A DNA stretch of 63,551 nucleotides from Sphingomonadaceae bacterium (GCA_021732525.1 JAKFUU010000035.1:1-63551); one strand, 5' to 3'; shown: positions 42,220 through 52,019, numbered from the stretch's first letter. Notes: generated from the sequence alone by a model not told the origin. A program made the numbers and translations.

Positions 42220-42866
42220 GTCGGAGATACTCCGATCGGCGTTTCACTTATACTGAGCATGTCGCCTGCGGCGGTGACGACCGCAGGCGTGTGCCGGATA
42301 CCGAACCGACCGGTCAATTGCCCGCCCTGGTCGAAATAGAAGCGGCGCTGGTAGGGCTTCATCAGGTCGAAAGGAGAACCATCGACAAAGATGATCTTTG
42401 CTTTCAAAGTGCTCCACCGCGCGACCGCCCAGTCGACCTGCGCCTTTTCGCGACCGTCGACGAATACCAGATCCTGTGTCAGCTTGACGAAAGCCATCGG
42501 GTTGACGCGTTGCCCGCGTGTTGCGATGACATTGCCCTTATCGTCGCGAATGTCCTCTGTGACGACGGTGGACGGATCAAAAAGCCATGCGCGCTTTTGC
42601 GTCGCTGCGCTGAGCCCGGCGACGGGTTTGGGGCGCCGGACACTGGCGACGGCCTGTTCGCGCATTTGCGTCTGGAGCGCTTCGAGTTTCCCCGACGATT
42701 CCAGATTCCTCAGCCGGGCCTCTATCGTCGTGAGCAAATCCTGCTCGATGATCGGGAAGGTTTCGCCCATCTGACCAAAGTCATGCGCTTGGACATGGGC
42801 GGCGAATAAGAGCGCGGCAGTGCCGCACAAGGCAAACACTGAGGCGATGGCGATCTTGTTTTTCAC
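42216..42866 (-). CDS. traW: F-type pilus assembly protein TraW
   Basis: 216 aa with signal peptide ending HVQAHD. Typical TraW segments include WLFDPSTVVTEDIRDDKGNVIATRG and FVDGREKAQVDWA. GTG 42866 overlaps the peptidase stop as GTGA; the longer frame lies inside the peptidase gene. Confidence 0.93.
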   Translation of the reverse strand: MKNKIAIASVFALCGTAALLFAAHVQAHDFGQMGETFPIIEQDLLTTIEARLRNLESSGKLEALQTQMREQAVASVRRPKPVAGLSAATQKRAWLFDPSTVVTEDIRDDKGNVIATRGQRVNPMAFVKLTQDLVFVDGREKAQVDWAVARWSTLKAKIIFVDGSPFDLMKPYQRRFYFDQGGQLTGRFGIRHTPAVVTAAGDMLSISETPIGVSPT

Positions 42867-43381
42867 AGGATCGCCTTTCCGGTGCCGATAATCTGGCGGC
42901 GGCACACAAAGCCAATATCGGCATAGCGGCTGTCGAGCCCATCGCGGTGCGGCGTCGCCATGAAATAGCATCCATCGGGGATCACGCCGGTGGGCCCCGG
43001 CAGCAGCCTCTCTCCGAACCGGGACGCGGGTTTCAACATCGCCACGGGTTTGCCGTTTACAGCGACAATATTGCTAGAACGGCTCACAACATCGCCCGCG
43101 ACACCATAGACGATCTTGCCAAATGGTGGCGCTGTGCGCCCGAAATGCCTGGACACAAGCGCAGTTTGGGGTGCCCGGAAAAAGGCAAGGTCGCCTTTTC
43201 TCGGCATCTGCCCGCTTTCAACAAAGAAAGCCCAATGCGCGAGTGACGCACTGCTGTTGATGAACAGCGCGTGACCGTCGCGCCAAGCCCCAAGCATCTG
43301 TGTGCCTGCCAGCACGGCAGCAAGCAGTGCAATGCTCAGATAGCGGCGCTTGTGGTCGGGCAGCTTAGTTGCGCGGTCCAT
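42863..43381 (-). CDS. S26-family signal peptidase of the conjugation system
   Basis: 172 aa with one N-terminal membrane helix (LSIALLAAVLAGTQMLGAW). The catalytic Ser lies in FINSSASLAHW and the Lys in GKIVYGVAGDVV, the S26 dyad. It resembles RP4 TraF and R27 TrhF, peptidases that process or cyclise pilin, so it probably matures the TraA-like pilin. ATG 43381 lies inside trbI's end. Confidence 0.88.
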   Translation of the reverse strand: MDRATKLPDHKRRYLSIALLAAVLAGTQMLGAWRDGHALFINSSASLAHWAFFVESGQMPRKGDLAFFRAPQTALVSRHFGRTAPPFGKIVYGVAGDVVSRSSNIVAVNGKPVAMLKPASRFGERLLPGPTGVIPDGCYFMATPHRDGLDSRYADIGFVCRRQIIGTGKAIL

Positions 43382-43910
43382 TGCCAATCCCCACCGGCGG
43401 CAGCATGGCCGGATCGGCCATTGCCTGCTGCATCGCGCCCATCACACTGGCGGCCTGGGCCTGGGCCGGTTGCGGCATCTTCACCTTGGCAAAGACCTGC
43501 TTTCGCACTTCGGCCGTGATATCGGGGACGTCACCCGCCAGCACGGCCTCACCGACCAAGATGATCTGGCCCTTTTGTCCTCTGGCTTTGAGATTGCCTT
43601 CAACCTCGGCCATGAACGCCTTGGTTTCTGCCGTGACCTGGTCGGGCGGCGTTGCCGAACGCGCCTGTGCCTGGACATATTCGCCGACCATCGTTGACAG
43701 CTGAATACGTGCCATGGGGGCGATATGCTCTTTGCTGACCAGTTCGCGAGTGACCCATGCGCCCCAAAGTCCCGTGCATACGAGCGCGCAGACAGCCGCA
43801 ACCGGGACCCAGCTGATGGAATGCGCTGTGGTTGCAGCAGCTATCGTCGTCACGCCCTCAAACAGGGGACCGTCACCCGAAACCGGCGTTCTAGGTTTAC
43901 TTGCTGACAT
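43365..43910 (-). CDS. trbI: F-type TrbI-like inner-membrane protein
   Basis: 181 aa with a single membrane helix (VPVAAVCALVCTGLWGAWVT) and a periplasmic TrbI_Ftype domain (QILVGEAVLAG-type block and VFAKVKMPQP). In F, TrbI affects pilus retraction and length. It overlaps its neighbours on both sides. Confidence 0.85.
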   Translation of the reverse strand: MSASKPRTPVSGDGPLFEGVTTIAAATTAHSISWVPVAAVCALVCTGLWGAWVTRELVSKEHIAPMARIQLSTMVGEYVQAQARSATPPDQVTAETKAFMAEVEGNLKARGQKGQIILVGEAVLAGDVPDITAEVRKQVFAKVKMPQPAQAQAASVMGAMQQAMADPAMLPPVGIGNGPRN

Positions 43911-44280
43911 CACTTATCTCCTTCTTGTCGGCAAAAAGGGGCGGGAATGAATGCCGCCGGAAAAACCCGATCAGGGCAAAAAGGGCTGCACTCAGGCCGG
44001 CAAGCTCCGCTTCAAACCGCGCCTGCCGCGCTGCGTCTGCAGCGAGGAAACGGTCGCCGAAATTATCGAAGTGCAGGATCAAACCGGCCAGGCTGAACTT
44101 TCCGAGCATCCAAAAGAATGCGACATAGACCGCGACGACACAGCAGGTGGTCACCACCACCCAACCCGATAGCCGCAACGCCAGATAGCAAAGGTCCGCG
44201 ACGCGGATGCCGTGGAGCAAAGAGAAGCGAGTCCCCTGCCCTGCGGCCTGCACTGGCGTTGTTGCAGCCTGGGCGCTCAT
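43897..44280 (-). CDS. Membrane protein between traC and trbI, 127 aa
   Basis: Two membrane helices (LSGWVVVTTCCVVAVYVAFFWML and FEAELAGLSAALFALIGFF) flank a short loop. It is overlapped by 4 bp with traC and 14 bp with trbI. No family recognised; the position suggests a part of the inner-membrane assembly complex. Confidence 0.75.
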   Translation of the reverse strand: MSAQAATTPVQAAGQGTRFSLLHGIRVADLCYLALRLSGWVVVTTCCVVAVYVAFFWMLGKFSLAGLILHFDNFGDRFLAADAARQARFEAELAGLSAALFALIGFFRRHSFPPLFADKKEISDVSK

Positions 44281-46865
44281 TCTGCCGCCTCCAGGAACTC
44301 AGCCGCTGGCTCTGGCTGATGATGCGGGAAGGCAACCCGTTCGATCGCATCGGCAAGGGGAACTCCACTTTTTACCAGCGCTTCAATGTCGGCAAATATC
44401 CTCGGGCTCGACGAGTAAAGCGTCGCCGAATAGGGATCGAGGACAAGGCGGCCCACCGCCAGCGTTTCGGGCCCTTTGATCAGCACGTCGGAATACTCGA
44501 CCCCGTTGCGCTTGAGCGATCGGAGCAACGCCTCGGTATAATGATCCATCTCGAACCGCTGGTGTTTGGCGAGATCATTGATGGTTTCCTCCTTTTGCTG
44601 GAGAACCACCGACCAATCCGAATTTTCAAGCGCGGCGAGCGAGCCTTCGGACTTGTAGAAATCATTGAGCGATTGGGTGGCCGTGATCAGCGAAGAGCCA
44701 TATTTACGGCAGGTTCTTGCATAGGTCTCGATCGCCTGCCCCATCTGGCCACCACCCAGCAGCTGCCAGGCCTCATCGATCATCATCGCCTTGGGGATAG
44801 ACCGGTCCATCTGGCGCATCACGCGCAGCGACAGGAACATGAGTGCTGTCAGCGAGACCGACCGCAACTCAGGCTTGGAGGAAAGGTCCGACAGCTCGAA
44901 GACGGTGAGCCCTGCGCTCAAATCGATCGAGCAGGGACCATCGAAAAATTTGCCATAGGTCCCGCCCCGCACAAAGGGTGACATCGCGTCGGCAAGGTCA
45001 TTGGCATAGGGTGACGGCTGTGATCGAAGTGCCGCAACAACATCGTCAATCGTTCCTTCGCGCTTGCGAGCGTTCCACACCCGACTAACCGCAACATCGA
45101 TCAATCCGCGCTCGGTGTCACTCAATCGATCCTGCTGCCGTGCCATCTGGCCAATGATCGATTTGAGCATTGCCAGGCATTCGATCTCATAATCCTCGCC
45201 ATCTTCGGCATGATCGAGTGCATCGACGTCGATCATGTCGAATGGGTTTAAAGAAAAGCCTGAAGAGAGCCTGAACTCGACAAAGGCGCCGCCAAAGGCG
45301 CGGGCCATATGCTCAAACGAACGGCCGTCATCGATGACAATGACTTTGGCACCGGCTCCGGCCATGGCGGCGCAGATGTCCTGCAGAAAGACCGACTTGC
45401 CCGAGCCCGATTTGCCGAACACCGCAACATTGTGGTTGCCCGCCGCGTTCTGGAAGGGAGACCAGAAAAAGGGCTGGCCACGCCGCCCGATCAGCAAGAT
45501 GTGCGGAATGGCGCCACCCGAATATTCGCCCTGGATGGGAGCAATTGAGGCAGCAGTTGTCGTCAACATCGTGCGGAACCGCTTCATTCGCGACAAGTCG
45601 GTACTCAGCCCGTTAGGGAGAGACAGTGGCATCACCGCGAGCAACCCCATCAGCTGCAAATAGCGCTCGTCGATCAGGTCCCAGCCGGCACCCTTATAGA
45701 CGCTCTTGAGCATCCGTTCGTTGATGTCGCCACGGCCGAGCGGCGACAGCGCGCCGACGCCATAATAGGCCTGGCACAGCTTCCGGCCCTGGCGCATCTC
45801 TTGCTGGACATGCTGCCACTCGTCGCGCTGGTCGGCGAGCTGTGGCAGAAAACGAGCGGATTTGGTGTCTGCAAGGCTGGTCGTGCGCATCACCTTGAAA
45901 CCGGCCTTGGAAGTGGCCGATTCCTCATCGGGATAGGTAAGCCCCAGGACCGTCATCACGTTACAGCCGAAGCGCAGCTTGTCATTGATCATGTCGCCGA
46001 TGATCTTCTGGACGTCCCATGGCGCCCACTGCTTTGGAAAATTGCGAACCGAAAAGAAGCGCCAGTCAAACTGGTCGGGGATGATTTCGCCAATGATCGG
46101 CACGCCATCGACCCTTTCGCCGGTCGCGCGGAAGCGTTCGGCGTGAAAGAGCAGCCGGTCGGGGGTGACCTGTGTCTCGAGATCGCGGCGCACGCATTGA
46201 TAGGCGATCGGATCGAGCTCGCTATAGGTCTCGGGCTTGTCGCCATTGTCGACAGCTGCGCACAGAAAATCGTCAAAATAGCCGATAAGCTCCACAGGCG
46301 AGACGTCGCGGTGGGGGATGCTGAGGGCCTGTAACGTGCCGTACAGACTGTCGCGGACGCTGGACAAAGTCTCGGGCGTCACACCCCCGTTCAAGGGTGC
46401 GCCAAGACTGATGAAGACCCGGTGATTCCTCAAATAAAAGGGTGCATCGCGCGACAGCGATTCCCAAGCGCCGCGCCGAAGCCAGCGCGCGCGATGTTGG
46501 GCGGCGCGTCCGTAAACGCCTTTGGCGACGATCCGCGGCATCACCCAGTCGGCAATTTTTTCACCGATACTCGGGCTTTGCCAATGGATGAACTGGATGT
46601 GGCAACCCGAAGGCACCCCATCGGACAGAAATTGGGTGAGTATTTCGCCGCTTTTCTCGTCAGCCCCCATCATGGGAGCCGTTTCGAGCACAAAGCCGAG
46701 CGAGTCGGTGTTGACGAACATCCGCGTGCGCGTGTCATAGGAGCGATAGGGCACCCAGCTCGCGAGCATCGGTGCCCCCAACCGGCCACGCTCGCCTTCG
46801 GGCTGCGCGGCATCGCCGAAACACATGGTGAGGAAACGGTCCCATAGGCCGGCACCCTGCGGCAT
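44277..46865 (-). CDS. traC: F-type type IV secretion ATPase TraC
   Basis: 862-aa VirB4-class ATPase that powers pilus assembly. Walker A FGKSGSGKSVFLQ is near residue 485 and Walker B AMMIDEAWQLLGG near residue 695. The N-terminal TraC_F domain starts LWDRFLTMCFGD. ATG 46865 shares one base with the traV stop. Confidence 0.96.
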   Translation of the reverse strand: MPQGAGLWDRFLTMCFGDAAQPEGERGRLGAPMLASWVPYRSYDTRTRMFVNTDSLGFVLETAPMMGADEKSGEILTQFLSDGVPSGCHIQFIHWQSPSIGEKIADWVMPRIVAKGVYGRAAQHRARWLRRGAWESLSRDAPFYLRNHRVFISLGAPLNGGVTPETLSSVRDSLYGTLQALSIPHRDVSPVELIGYFDDFLCAAVDNGDKPETYSELDPIAYQCVRRDLETQVTPDRLLFHAERFRATGERVDGVPIIGEIIPDQFDWRFFSVRNFPKQWAPWDVQKIIGDMINDKLRFGCNVMTVLGLTYPDEESATSKAGFKVMRTTSLADTKSARFLPQLADQRDEWQHVQQEMRQGRKLCQAYYGVGALSPLGRGDINERMLKSVYKGAGWDLIDERYLQLMGLLAVMPLSLPNGLSTDLSRMKRFRTMLTTTAASIAPIQGEYSGGAIPHILLIGRRGQPFFWSPFQNAAGNHNVAVFGKSGSGKSVFLQDICAAMAGAGAKVIVIDDGRSFEHMARAFGGAFVEFRLSSGFSLNPFDMIDVDALDHAEDGEDYEIECLAMLKSIIGQMARQQDRLSDTERGLIDVAVSRVWNARKREGTIDDVVAALRSQPSPYANDLADAMSPFVRGGTYGKFFDGPCSIDLSAGLTVFELSDLSSKPELRSVSLTALMFLSLRVMRQMDRSIPKAMMIDEAWQLLGGGQMGQAIETYARTCRKYGSSLITATQSLNDFYKSEGSLAALENSDWSVVLQQKEETINDLAKHQRFEMDHYTEALLRSLKRNGVEYSDVLIKGPETLAVGRLVLDPYSATLYSSSPRIFADIEALVKSGVPLADAIERVAFPHHQPEPAAEFLEAAE

Positions 46866-48088
46866 CAGTCCTGCTCCACCGTTCCGGGAAAGCTTGTGGG
46901 CTTGTTGGCGACCGCTGGTTTCTCGTCGGCTGCGCGTTGGCTCTTGTCCTGGCCGTCACCGCTTGTTTTGCTTTGGCTGGCCGGTGTCACCGAGCCCGGT
47001 CCGACCGCGGGCGTTGATTGAGGATTCTGGGCCAAACTGGCAGCGCCAAGCCCGGGCCCGGCAGCAACCGGCTGTGCTTTGCCGCTTAGCTGCTCGTCGA
47101 CGGCAGCCTTGATCTCAGCTGGCGTCGTCGGCCGCCGCCCAAGACCGCGCGCACGCGCCGCAGCGACGGTTGCGGGATCGGGCGCGCGTGCACCCACGCC
47201 CGCTCCATCCGGTTCCTGTGTGCTGGGCCCGCCTTGACCCCGCGCCAGCGACCAATCCGCCAAACCTGCCTGGGAAACGCCGTGCTCCGCAGGGAGGGGC
47301 GCAATCTGAGCCGCCTGCTCACGCGACATGGGTGTCGGTGCTTGCGGTCCAGGGCCAGCAGCACCGAGCTCCATCCAGCCACCTGCGTCGGCAACTGCAT
47401 GGACCACGCGGGCTTCATGGAGATAGCCGCGCTGGTCGACATAAGAAGGGAAGACAACTTTCACAACGCGCCGATCACGATGCACAACGCCGTTCGCCGC
47501 TGTAGTGATTTTGCCCTCACCGCGAATGTGCGGCTGTGGCCATCGACCCGAAGACGGCGTCATTGGACGCGCATTCTGAATGGTGGCAAGGGCCGCATCG
47601 TCAATCACCGTCGACGGCGCACAGGTGCCGCCAGGCGCCGAGCAGGAAAAATTTCCTTTCACATTTCCGCCGAATAACGTCGCACAGGCAGCGAGCGGCA
47701 ACGCCGCAAGGCAGGCCGCAACGGCCCCGCCTCCACGCGCGAAGCGTTTTCCGTCACGCGACACCGGCAATGGCGACACCGCGCTGGCGATGCGCCAATA
47801 GGCATGGGCTTCAGCGATCGTCACCCGAGCGTGCACACAATGCAGCAACCCGCGCGATTGGTGCGTCAACGCCGGATTGAGCCTCGCCATCTGTTCCGCG
47901 CCGAGGAATTGAACGCGGCTAGGGTCGTGGCTCGTGACGAGGGGCGCTTCCGCACAAACGGCCCGCCACAATGCTACAGCCTGGGCTTCGTTCAAGGCCG
48001 GGCGCGACTGCGTAAGACGCAGGCCCGACCGCGCAGCGATCGCATCTGCAAGGCGGCGGGTTTCCGTGGGGGAGAGAAAACGGCTCAT
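46865..48088 (-). CDS. traV: TraV outer-membrane lipoprotein with N-terminal extension
   Basis: 407 aa from ATG 48088, which has AGAGG and overlaps dsbC as ATGA. TraV proper is recognised from a lipobox LPLAAC (Cys near residue 135) followed by GNVKGNFSCSAPGGTCAPSTVIDDA, then a long Pro/Ala/Gln-rich tail. Ahead of it lie about 108 residues without a signal peptide. An in-frame GTG at 47764 would create a normal lipoprotein start, so one fused protein or two products are possible. Confidence 0.85.
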   Translation of the reverse strand: MSRFLSPTETRRLADAIAARSGLRLTQSRPALNEAQAVALWRAVCAEAPLVTSHDPSRVQFLGAEQMARLNPALTHQSRGLLHCVHARVTIAEAHAYWRIASAVSPLPVSRDGKRFARGGGAVAACLAALPLAACATLFGGNVKGNFSCSAPGGTCAPSTVIDDAALATIQNARPMTPSSGRWPQPHIRGEGKITTAANGVVHRDRRVVKVVFPSYVDQRGYLHEARVVHAVADAGGWMELGAAGPGPQAPTPMSREQAAQIAPLPAEHGVSQAGLADWSLARGQGGPSTQEPDGAGVGARAPDPATVAAARARGLGRRPTTPAEIKAAVDEQLSGKAQPVAAGPGLGAASLAQNPQSTPAVGPGSVTPASQSKTSGDGQDKSQRAADEKPAVANKPTSFPGTVEQD

Positions 48089-48924
48089 GACCGGACCTCT
48101 TTCAACCACTTTGCAATAAACTCTTTGGGACGATAACCCTCGATCACCGCACCGTCCGAGCGCACCAGCACCGGCGTGCCCGAAATCCCGTTTTCACGCG
48201 CATAACGCTCATTGGCATCAAGCGCCGAGGTGTCGCAATTGCGGGACTCACCGATGTCTTGGCCAGAATAGGCAGCCTTCAGGGCTTTGCGGCGGTCACG
48301 CGCACAATAGACCTGGTTGGCAATTGCACGGCTGCCGAGAATGGAAATCGGCCGTTCCATGACGCGCACGTCAAGCTGCTCGAGTGTGGTGGTCAGCGCT
48401 TTGCAATAGCCGCACGAAAAGTCCGAAAAGACGGTGACCGTCTTACCCGCCGGATTGCCCCAGATGATCGCGCCCGCCTCGGACAGGCTGGCGAGCGACA
48501 AGGTCTTGGCCATGCCTCTGCCCGTGGCATTGTTCTGGCCCCGCAATTGTGCTTGGCTGGTCTCCGCTTCACGGCGCGAACCCGCAGCGCCACCGATCAG
48601 AAGATCGGGATTGACGTCGACCAGCCGGGCCGCTGTCAGATCCTGGCGGGTTTCGAGATCGAATACACGCCCGATCATCAAATAGCGGGCACCCTGATCG
48701 ATGTAGAAGATTTGCGAACCGGCCGTGACCTCGCAAACACCGCTGACAATCTGGCAGTTGATCCGCGAAACCTGCGTTTTGGGAAGTCGCTGCTTCAGCT
48801 GGGCAAGGACGGACTTGTCCGTCTCGGATGCCACATATTCGCTGGTGTTCGACGCCAGGACGAGCGATGCGCCGCTTCCCAGAAGCGCTGCGGCCAGGCC
48901 CCAGCTAAGTTGCTTCCACTTCAT
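48085..48924 (-). CDS. dsbC: DsbC-family periplasmic disulfide isomerase
   Basis: 279 aa with signal peptide ending SLVLAS, an N-terminal dimerisation region and a thioredoxin domain with VFSDFSCGYCKA near residue 170. It folds Cys-rich Tra proteins such as TraN, TraU, TraH and TraV. ATG 48924 follows GAGGAG. Confidence 0.93.
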   Translation of the reverse strand: MKWKQLSWGLAAALLGSGASLVLASNTSEYVASETDKSVLAQLKQRLPKTQVSRINCQIVSGVCEVTAGSQIFYIDQGARYLMIGRVFDLETRQDLTAARLVDVNPDLLIGGAAGSRREAETSQAQLRGQNNATGRGMAKTLSLASLSEAGAIIWGNPAGKTVTVFSDFSCGYCKALTTTLEQLDVRVMERPISILGSRAIANQVYCARDRRKALKAAYSGQDIGESRNCDTSALDANERYARENGISGTPVLVRSDGAVIEGYRPKEFIAKWLKEVRS

Positions 48925-48935
48925 TGTCACTCTCC

Positions 48936-50303
48936 TCAACCGCTGATGAACACGCCTTCCAAAAACACGATTTCGACATCAATCCCGGTCGGCATCTCGA
49001 TGACCGGCTGATATTGCTCAGCGCGCTCGATGAGATATTTCGAGACCATGTCGGCCGAGGTCGCGACGCCCTCGCCTATTCCGCCTTCCAGAATGTCGCC
49101 GGTACCCAATTTCTGGCGTTTGCCGTCGACACTGACATTGGTGCCCTGGAACAGCGACTGGGTGTTCGCCGAAAAGCCCCGGCCAAAGCCGCCTGCCAGT
49201 CCTGCAATGAAGGCTTGGCCGACGAGCGAGCCTTCGCGGCTGACTACGCGGCCACGCACGCCCGTCTTGCCGCCAAAGGCAATGAACCCCTTTACGTCGC
49301 TAACGGCATAGCGCCCGCCCGGCTGGGGACAGGTCATGCGCTGCAGTTTGACGTAGACTTTCTCTGAACTGAGATCGCCGCGGGCAGCGCCATTGACCAG
49401 ACAGCCGGTGATGTTGGTGGTCAGCAAACGTCCATTGTCATAGACCGACCGTGCCGGCCCCGTGATCCGGAGCACGACCGGCAGCGGGTCGCTCTGGCTT
49501 TGAACGCTGGCGCTCGTATCCACCCCAACAATGACCTTGGCGACAGCAATCGAATTAGGGGGGAGATAGCTTGTGCTGTCGGTGTAGACGGTATTGCCTT
49601 TGGGTACTGGCATGCCGGTTCCGGTCGGTGTATCGCCGAATGACACCAGCTTGACCTCGCTGCTGCGTGCGACCGGTAGCCCTGCGGCTACGACTGCAGC
49701 TTGCCCCGAAGGCGTCAGCGGTTGTGCTCCGCCCTTGGGGTTAGCCTGCGCATAGCTCGGCGGGGATTGCCGTCCGTAGAGCGCACTGGGCCCGCCTTGC
49801 GGACCCATGACAGGCGACTGCCGTGCCGCCGCGAGCGCCGCCTTGAGCTGCTCATTCTCTTGCTGATAGGCGCCCAGCACACGCTGCGTGTCTTCCGTCA
49901 TTGCGCCATTCTGGCCGCTGACGCGTTGCAGCTGCTGTTCGAGCTGGTCGGCCTGCTGCGCGCGCGCCGCAAGCGAGCGCATCTGGTTGTTCATCGACTG
50001 GAGCTGGGCTTCGCTTTGTGCGCGCCACTCCTTCTCCGACATGCTCTTGTTGACCATGTCGTCGGTCGAGACTTCGGTCACCTTCTCTTCGAGACTGTCT
50101 TCGGCGGCACCGGTGCCGTCGTCAAAGATATAGAGCGAGCCGAGGACGAGCGCGACGGCGCCCGCTCCGCTCAGGAGCAGCATCTGCCTGCGCTTGACGG
50201 CCTCATTGGAGGCCATCGCGTCGCCAACCGGGCTCAATTCGTTTGCGGAGGTACCTGCATCGAGCGCTTTGGGTTGCCTGCGGAATATGTCGGTGAGCCT
50301 CAT
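48936..50303 (-). CDS. traB: F-type channel protein TraB (VirB10 class)
   Basis: 455 aa. One inner-membrane helix (LLLSGAGAVALVLGSLYIF, residues 42-60), a coiled coil at about 85-150, a Pro/Gln-rich linker, and the VirB10-like C-terminal domain that reaches the outer membrane (VRGRVVSREGSLVGQAFIAGLAGGFG). It spans the envelope and links TraK/TraV to the inner membrane. It overlaps traK by 4 bp. Confidence 0.95.
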   Translation of the reverse strand: MRLTDIFRRQPKALDAGTSANELSPVGDAMASNEAVKRRQMLLLSGAGAVALVLGSLYIFDDGTGAAEDSLEEKVTEVSTDDMVNKSMSEKEWRAQSEAQLQSMNNQMRSLAARAQQADQLEQQLQRVSGQNGAMTEDTQRVLGAYQQENEQLKAALAAARQSPVMGPQGGPSALYGRQSPPSYAQANPKGGAQPLTPSGQAAVVAAGLPVARSSEVKLVSFGDTPTGTGMPVPKGNTVYTDSTSYLPPNSIAVAKVIVGVDTSASVQSQSDPLPVVLRITGPARSVYDNGRLLTTNITGCLVNGAARGDLSSEKVYVKLQRMTCPQPGGRYAVSDVKGFIAFGGKTGVRGRVVSREGSLVGQAFIAGLAGGFGRGFSANTQSLFQGTNVSVDGKRQKLGTGDILEGGIGEGVATSADMVSKYLIERAEQYQPVIEMPTGIDVEIVFLEGVFISG

Positions 50304-51100
50304 CTGGCGCCTCCGTTCGACTGAATGAGATAGACAGCGCTCTCCTGGTCGGGGGCGAGTTCTGGGGTCGGAGCCATGAAGGCAATGGTTCCGCTTGGCG
50401 AAAACATCGTCTGGTCGAGAAGCAGGGGCTGCTTGCCAAGATTGCGAACGCGTAACACGGTCCCGCGTACCTCGGAGCCACGATATTCGCTGATTTGCTG
50501 GACCTGCAGCCGGCCGATCATCACGGGTTCAAGAACCGTCTGCCGGATGTCGAAGCCCTCGATCGACTGGTTCGCATACATCGCAAGCCCAAGCCGGACG
50601 GCGGTTTCTTCAGGAGAGGTTCGCAATTCCCAATCGCGCGCTTTGTCTTCGGACAGGCTGGCATTCGAGATGAAAATCTGTTCGGCGTCGTTGCCTTTGA
50701 CCTTGCACAGGAATTTGTAGACAAAACCTTTGCGCGTCGTCCCGAAGAAGGAGAGCTGCGGTTTTGAAAAGCCATCGGGAACCGACAGATAAATGTCGCC
50801 CCGGACGGGTTCGTTGACAATTTGGAAGTCCTCGGTCGGAATCCCGGTTGAAATCTTCGAAACTGATGCGAACTGGTCGCCGTCGAGGCTGATCCGTGTG
50901 AGGTCCTTTGCCGACGCGACGCAGTCAATCTGGCCATTGTCCTTGGCCAATACCGACTGATCGGCAAGCGCCGGGCTCGCTGACAGAACCAGTCCAAGTC
51001 CGACCATGATGCAGCCCACAGGGCGACCACAGTAAGACAAAGGTCGCGACATGAGTACGGCGCCCGCACCTACAATCCCCCAGGCGATTTGGGTCATCAT
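50300..51100 (-). CDS. traK: F-type secretin-like protein TraK (VirB9 class)
   Basis: 266 aa from ATG 51100, overlapping traE as ATGA. A hydrophobic export segment ends SASPALADQ. The mature part shows the TraK pattern with a C-terminal VRNLGKQPLLLDQTMF beta-rich domain. It forms the outer-membrane core with TraV and TraB. A start at ATG 51007 would give a shorter signal peptide. Confidence 0.92.
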   Translation of the reverse strand: MMTQIAWGIVGAGAVLMSRPLSYCGRPVGCIMVGLGLVLSASPALADQSVLAKDNGQIDCVASAKDLTRISLDGDQFASVSKISTGIPTEDFQIVNEPVRGDIYLSVPDGFSKPQLSFFGTTRKGFVYKFLCKVKGNDAEQIFISNASLSEDKARDWELRTSPEETAVRLGLAMYANQSIEGFDIRQTVLEPVMIGRLQVQQISEYRGSEVRGTVLRVRNLGKQPLLLDQTMFSPSGTIAFMAPTPELAPDQESAVYLIQSNGGAR

Positions 51101-51669
51101 GCCCCCTCCCCTTTCTCGTCCTTTTTCTTGATGGCACCAAAGGCAGCGAGCTTCAGGGACACACCGGTGTAGGTCCAGACGAAGCGGAAGGTCCGAGCTT
51201 CGGCTGTCACTTCCTTCGACCCGACGACGGTGTGCATGATACCGTTGACTTCGCTGGTCAGCGCTTCGGGATCGACGGTCAGCTTCTCGATCGTGAAATA
51301 TTGGGAGACGCTGGAACCGTTTTGCTCGCCCACCACTTTCATCAGTTCGGCGCGCATCTTGCCGTGCGTGCGCGGATCCGTGATCGAAAGGATCGAATCC
51401 ATCCAATATTGCAAATTGGAGGGCGACCTGTTCAGCGTCAGCAAAGCTGCATCGCGCGTGACCATTTCAAGATAGTCGTGCGGCACGCCTGAAGAGCTAA
51501 GCGTCAGGGGTTTGGCCAGGACCGGCTGCAACACGACTTCGCGGTCGCGGCTCGCAGCAAGCAAGGTCAAGACGATGGTAAGGGCAAAAAGCAGGACGCC
51601 GACCACCGCGAGCAAATTGCGTTGCTTCAAGAGGCGCTGCGATTGCGCATGGGATAGTCCCAGGTCCAT
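51097..51669 (-). CDS. traE: F-type pilus assembly protein TraE (VirB5/8-like)
   Basis: 190 aa with an N-terminal membrane helix (LLAVVGVLLFALTIVLTLLAA) and the TraE periplasmic domain (GVPHDYLEMVTRDAALLTLNRSP). It is part of the inner-membrane assembly complex. It begins 1 bp after traL. Confidence 0.94.
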   Translation of the reverse strand: MDLGLSHAQSQRLLKQRNLLAVVGVLLFALTIVLTLLAASRDREVVLQPVLAKPLTLSSSGVPHDYLEMVTRDAALLTLNRSPSNLQYWMDSILSITDPRTHGKMRAELMKVVGEQNGSSVSQYFTIEKLTVDPEALTSEVNGIMHTVVGSKEVTAEARTFRFVWTYTGVSLKLAAFGAIKKKDEKGEGA

Positions 51670-51670
51670 C

Positions 51671-51955
51671 TCAGCCTGCCATCAATCGAAGGTGAGAGGG
51701 TGGCGTTGCCTTAAGCCGCATGAAGGACCCCGGAAGGTACCAATAAGCAGTATGAATGATCCACGACACAGCACGACCGGCTTTCAATTTGCGTAAGAAC
51801 CACCAGCACGCACAGGCAATGATTAGTCCTATGATGATGTGTTGCGTCAGCACGCCCCAGGTGAACGGAATGATCATCGCCAGAAACTCGTCGAGCGTCC
51901 AAAATCCGATCAGTTCCGGATCATCGAGATGTGCAGGGATTGTGTATCGATTCAT
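51671..51955 (-). CDS. traL: F-type inner-membrane protein TraL (VirB3 class)
   Basis: 94 aa: the hallmark start YTIPAHLDDPELIGFWTLDEF, then two membrane helices (IIPFTWGVLTQHIIIGLIIACACWWF). It partners the TraC ATPase. ATG 51955 is chosen; the long upstream extension is a shadow of traA. Confidence 0.93.
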   Translation of the reverse strand: MNRYTIPAHLDDPELIGFWTLDEFLAMIIPFTWGVLTQHIIIGLIIACACWWFLRKLKAGRAVSWIIHTAYWYLPGSFMRLKATPPSHLRLMAG

Positions 51956-52019
51956 AACCAGCGCCACCCTCTGCCTGTCACCGCGGCCGGGCCGCATGCG
52001 GACCGGACCCGGAAACCAT

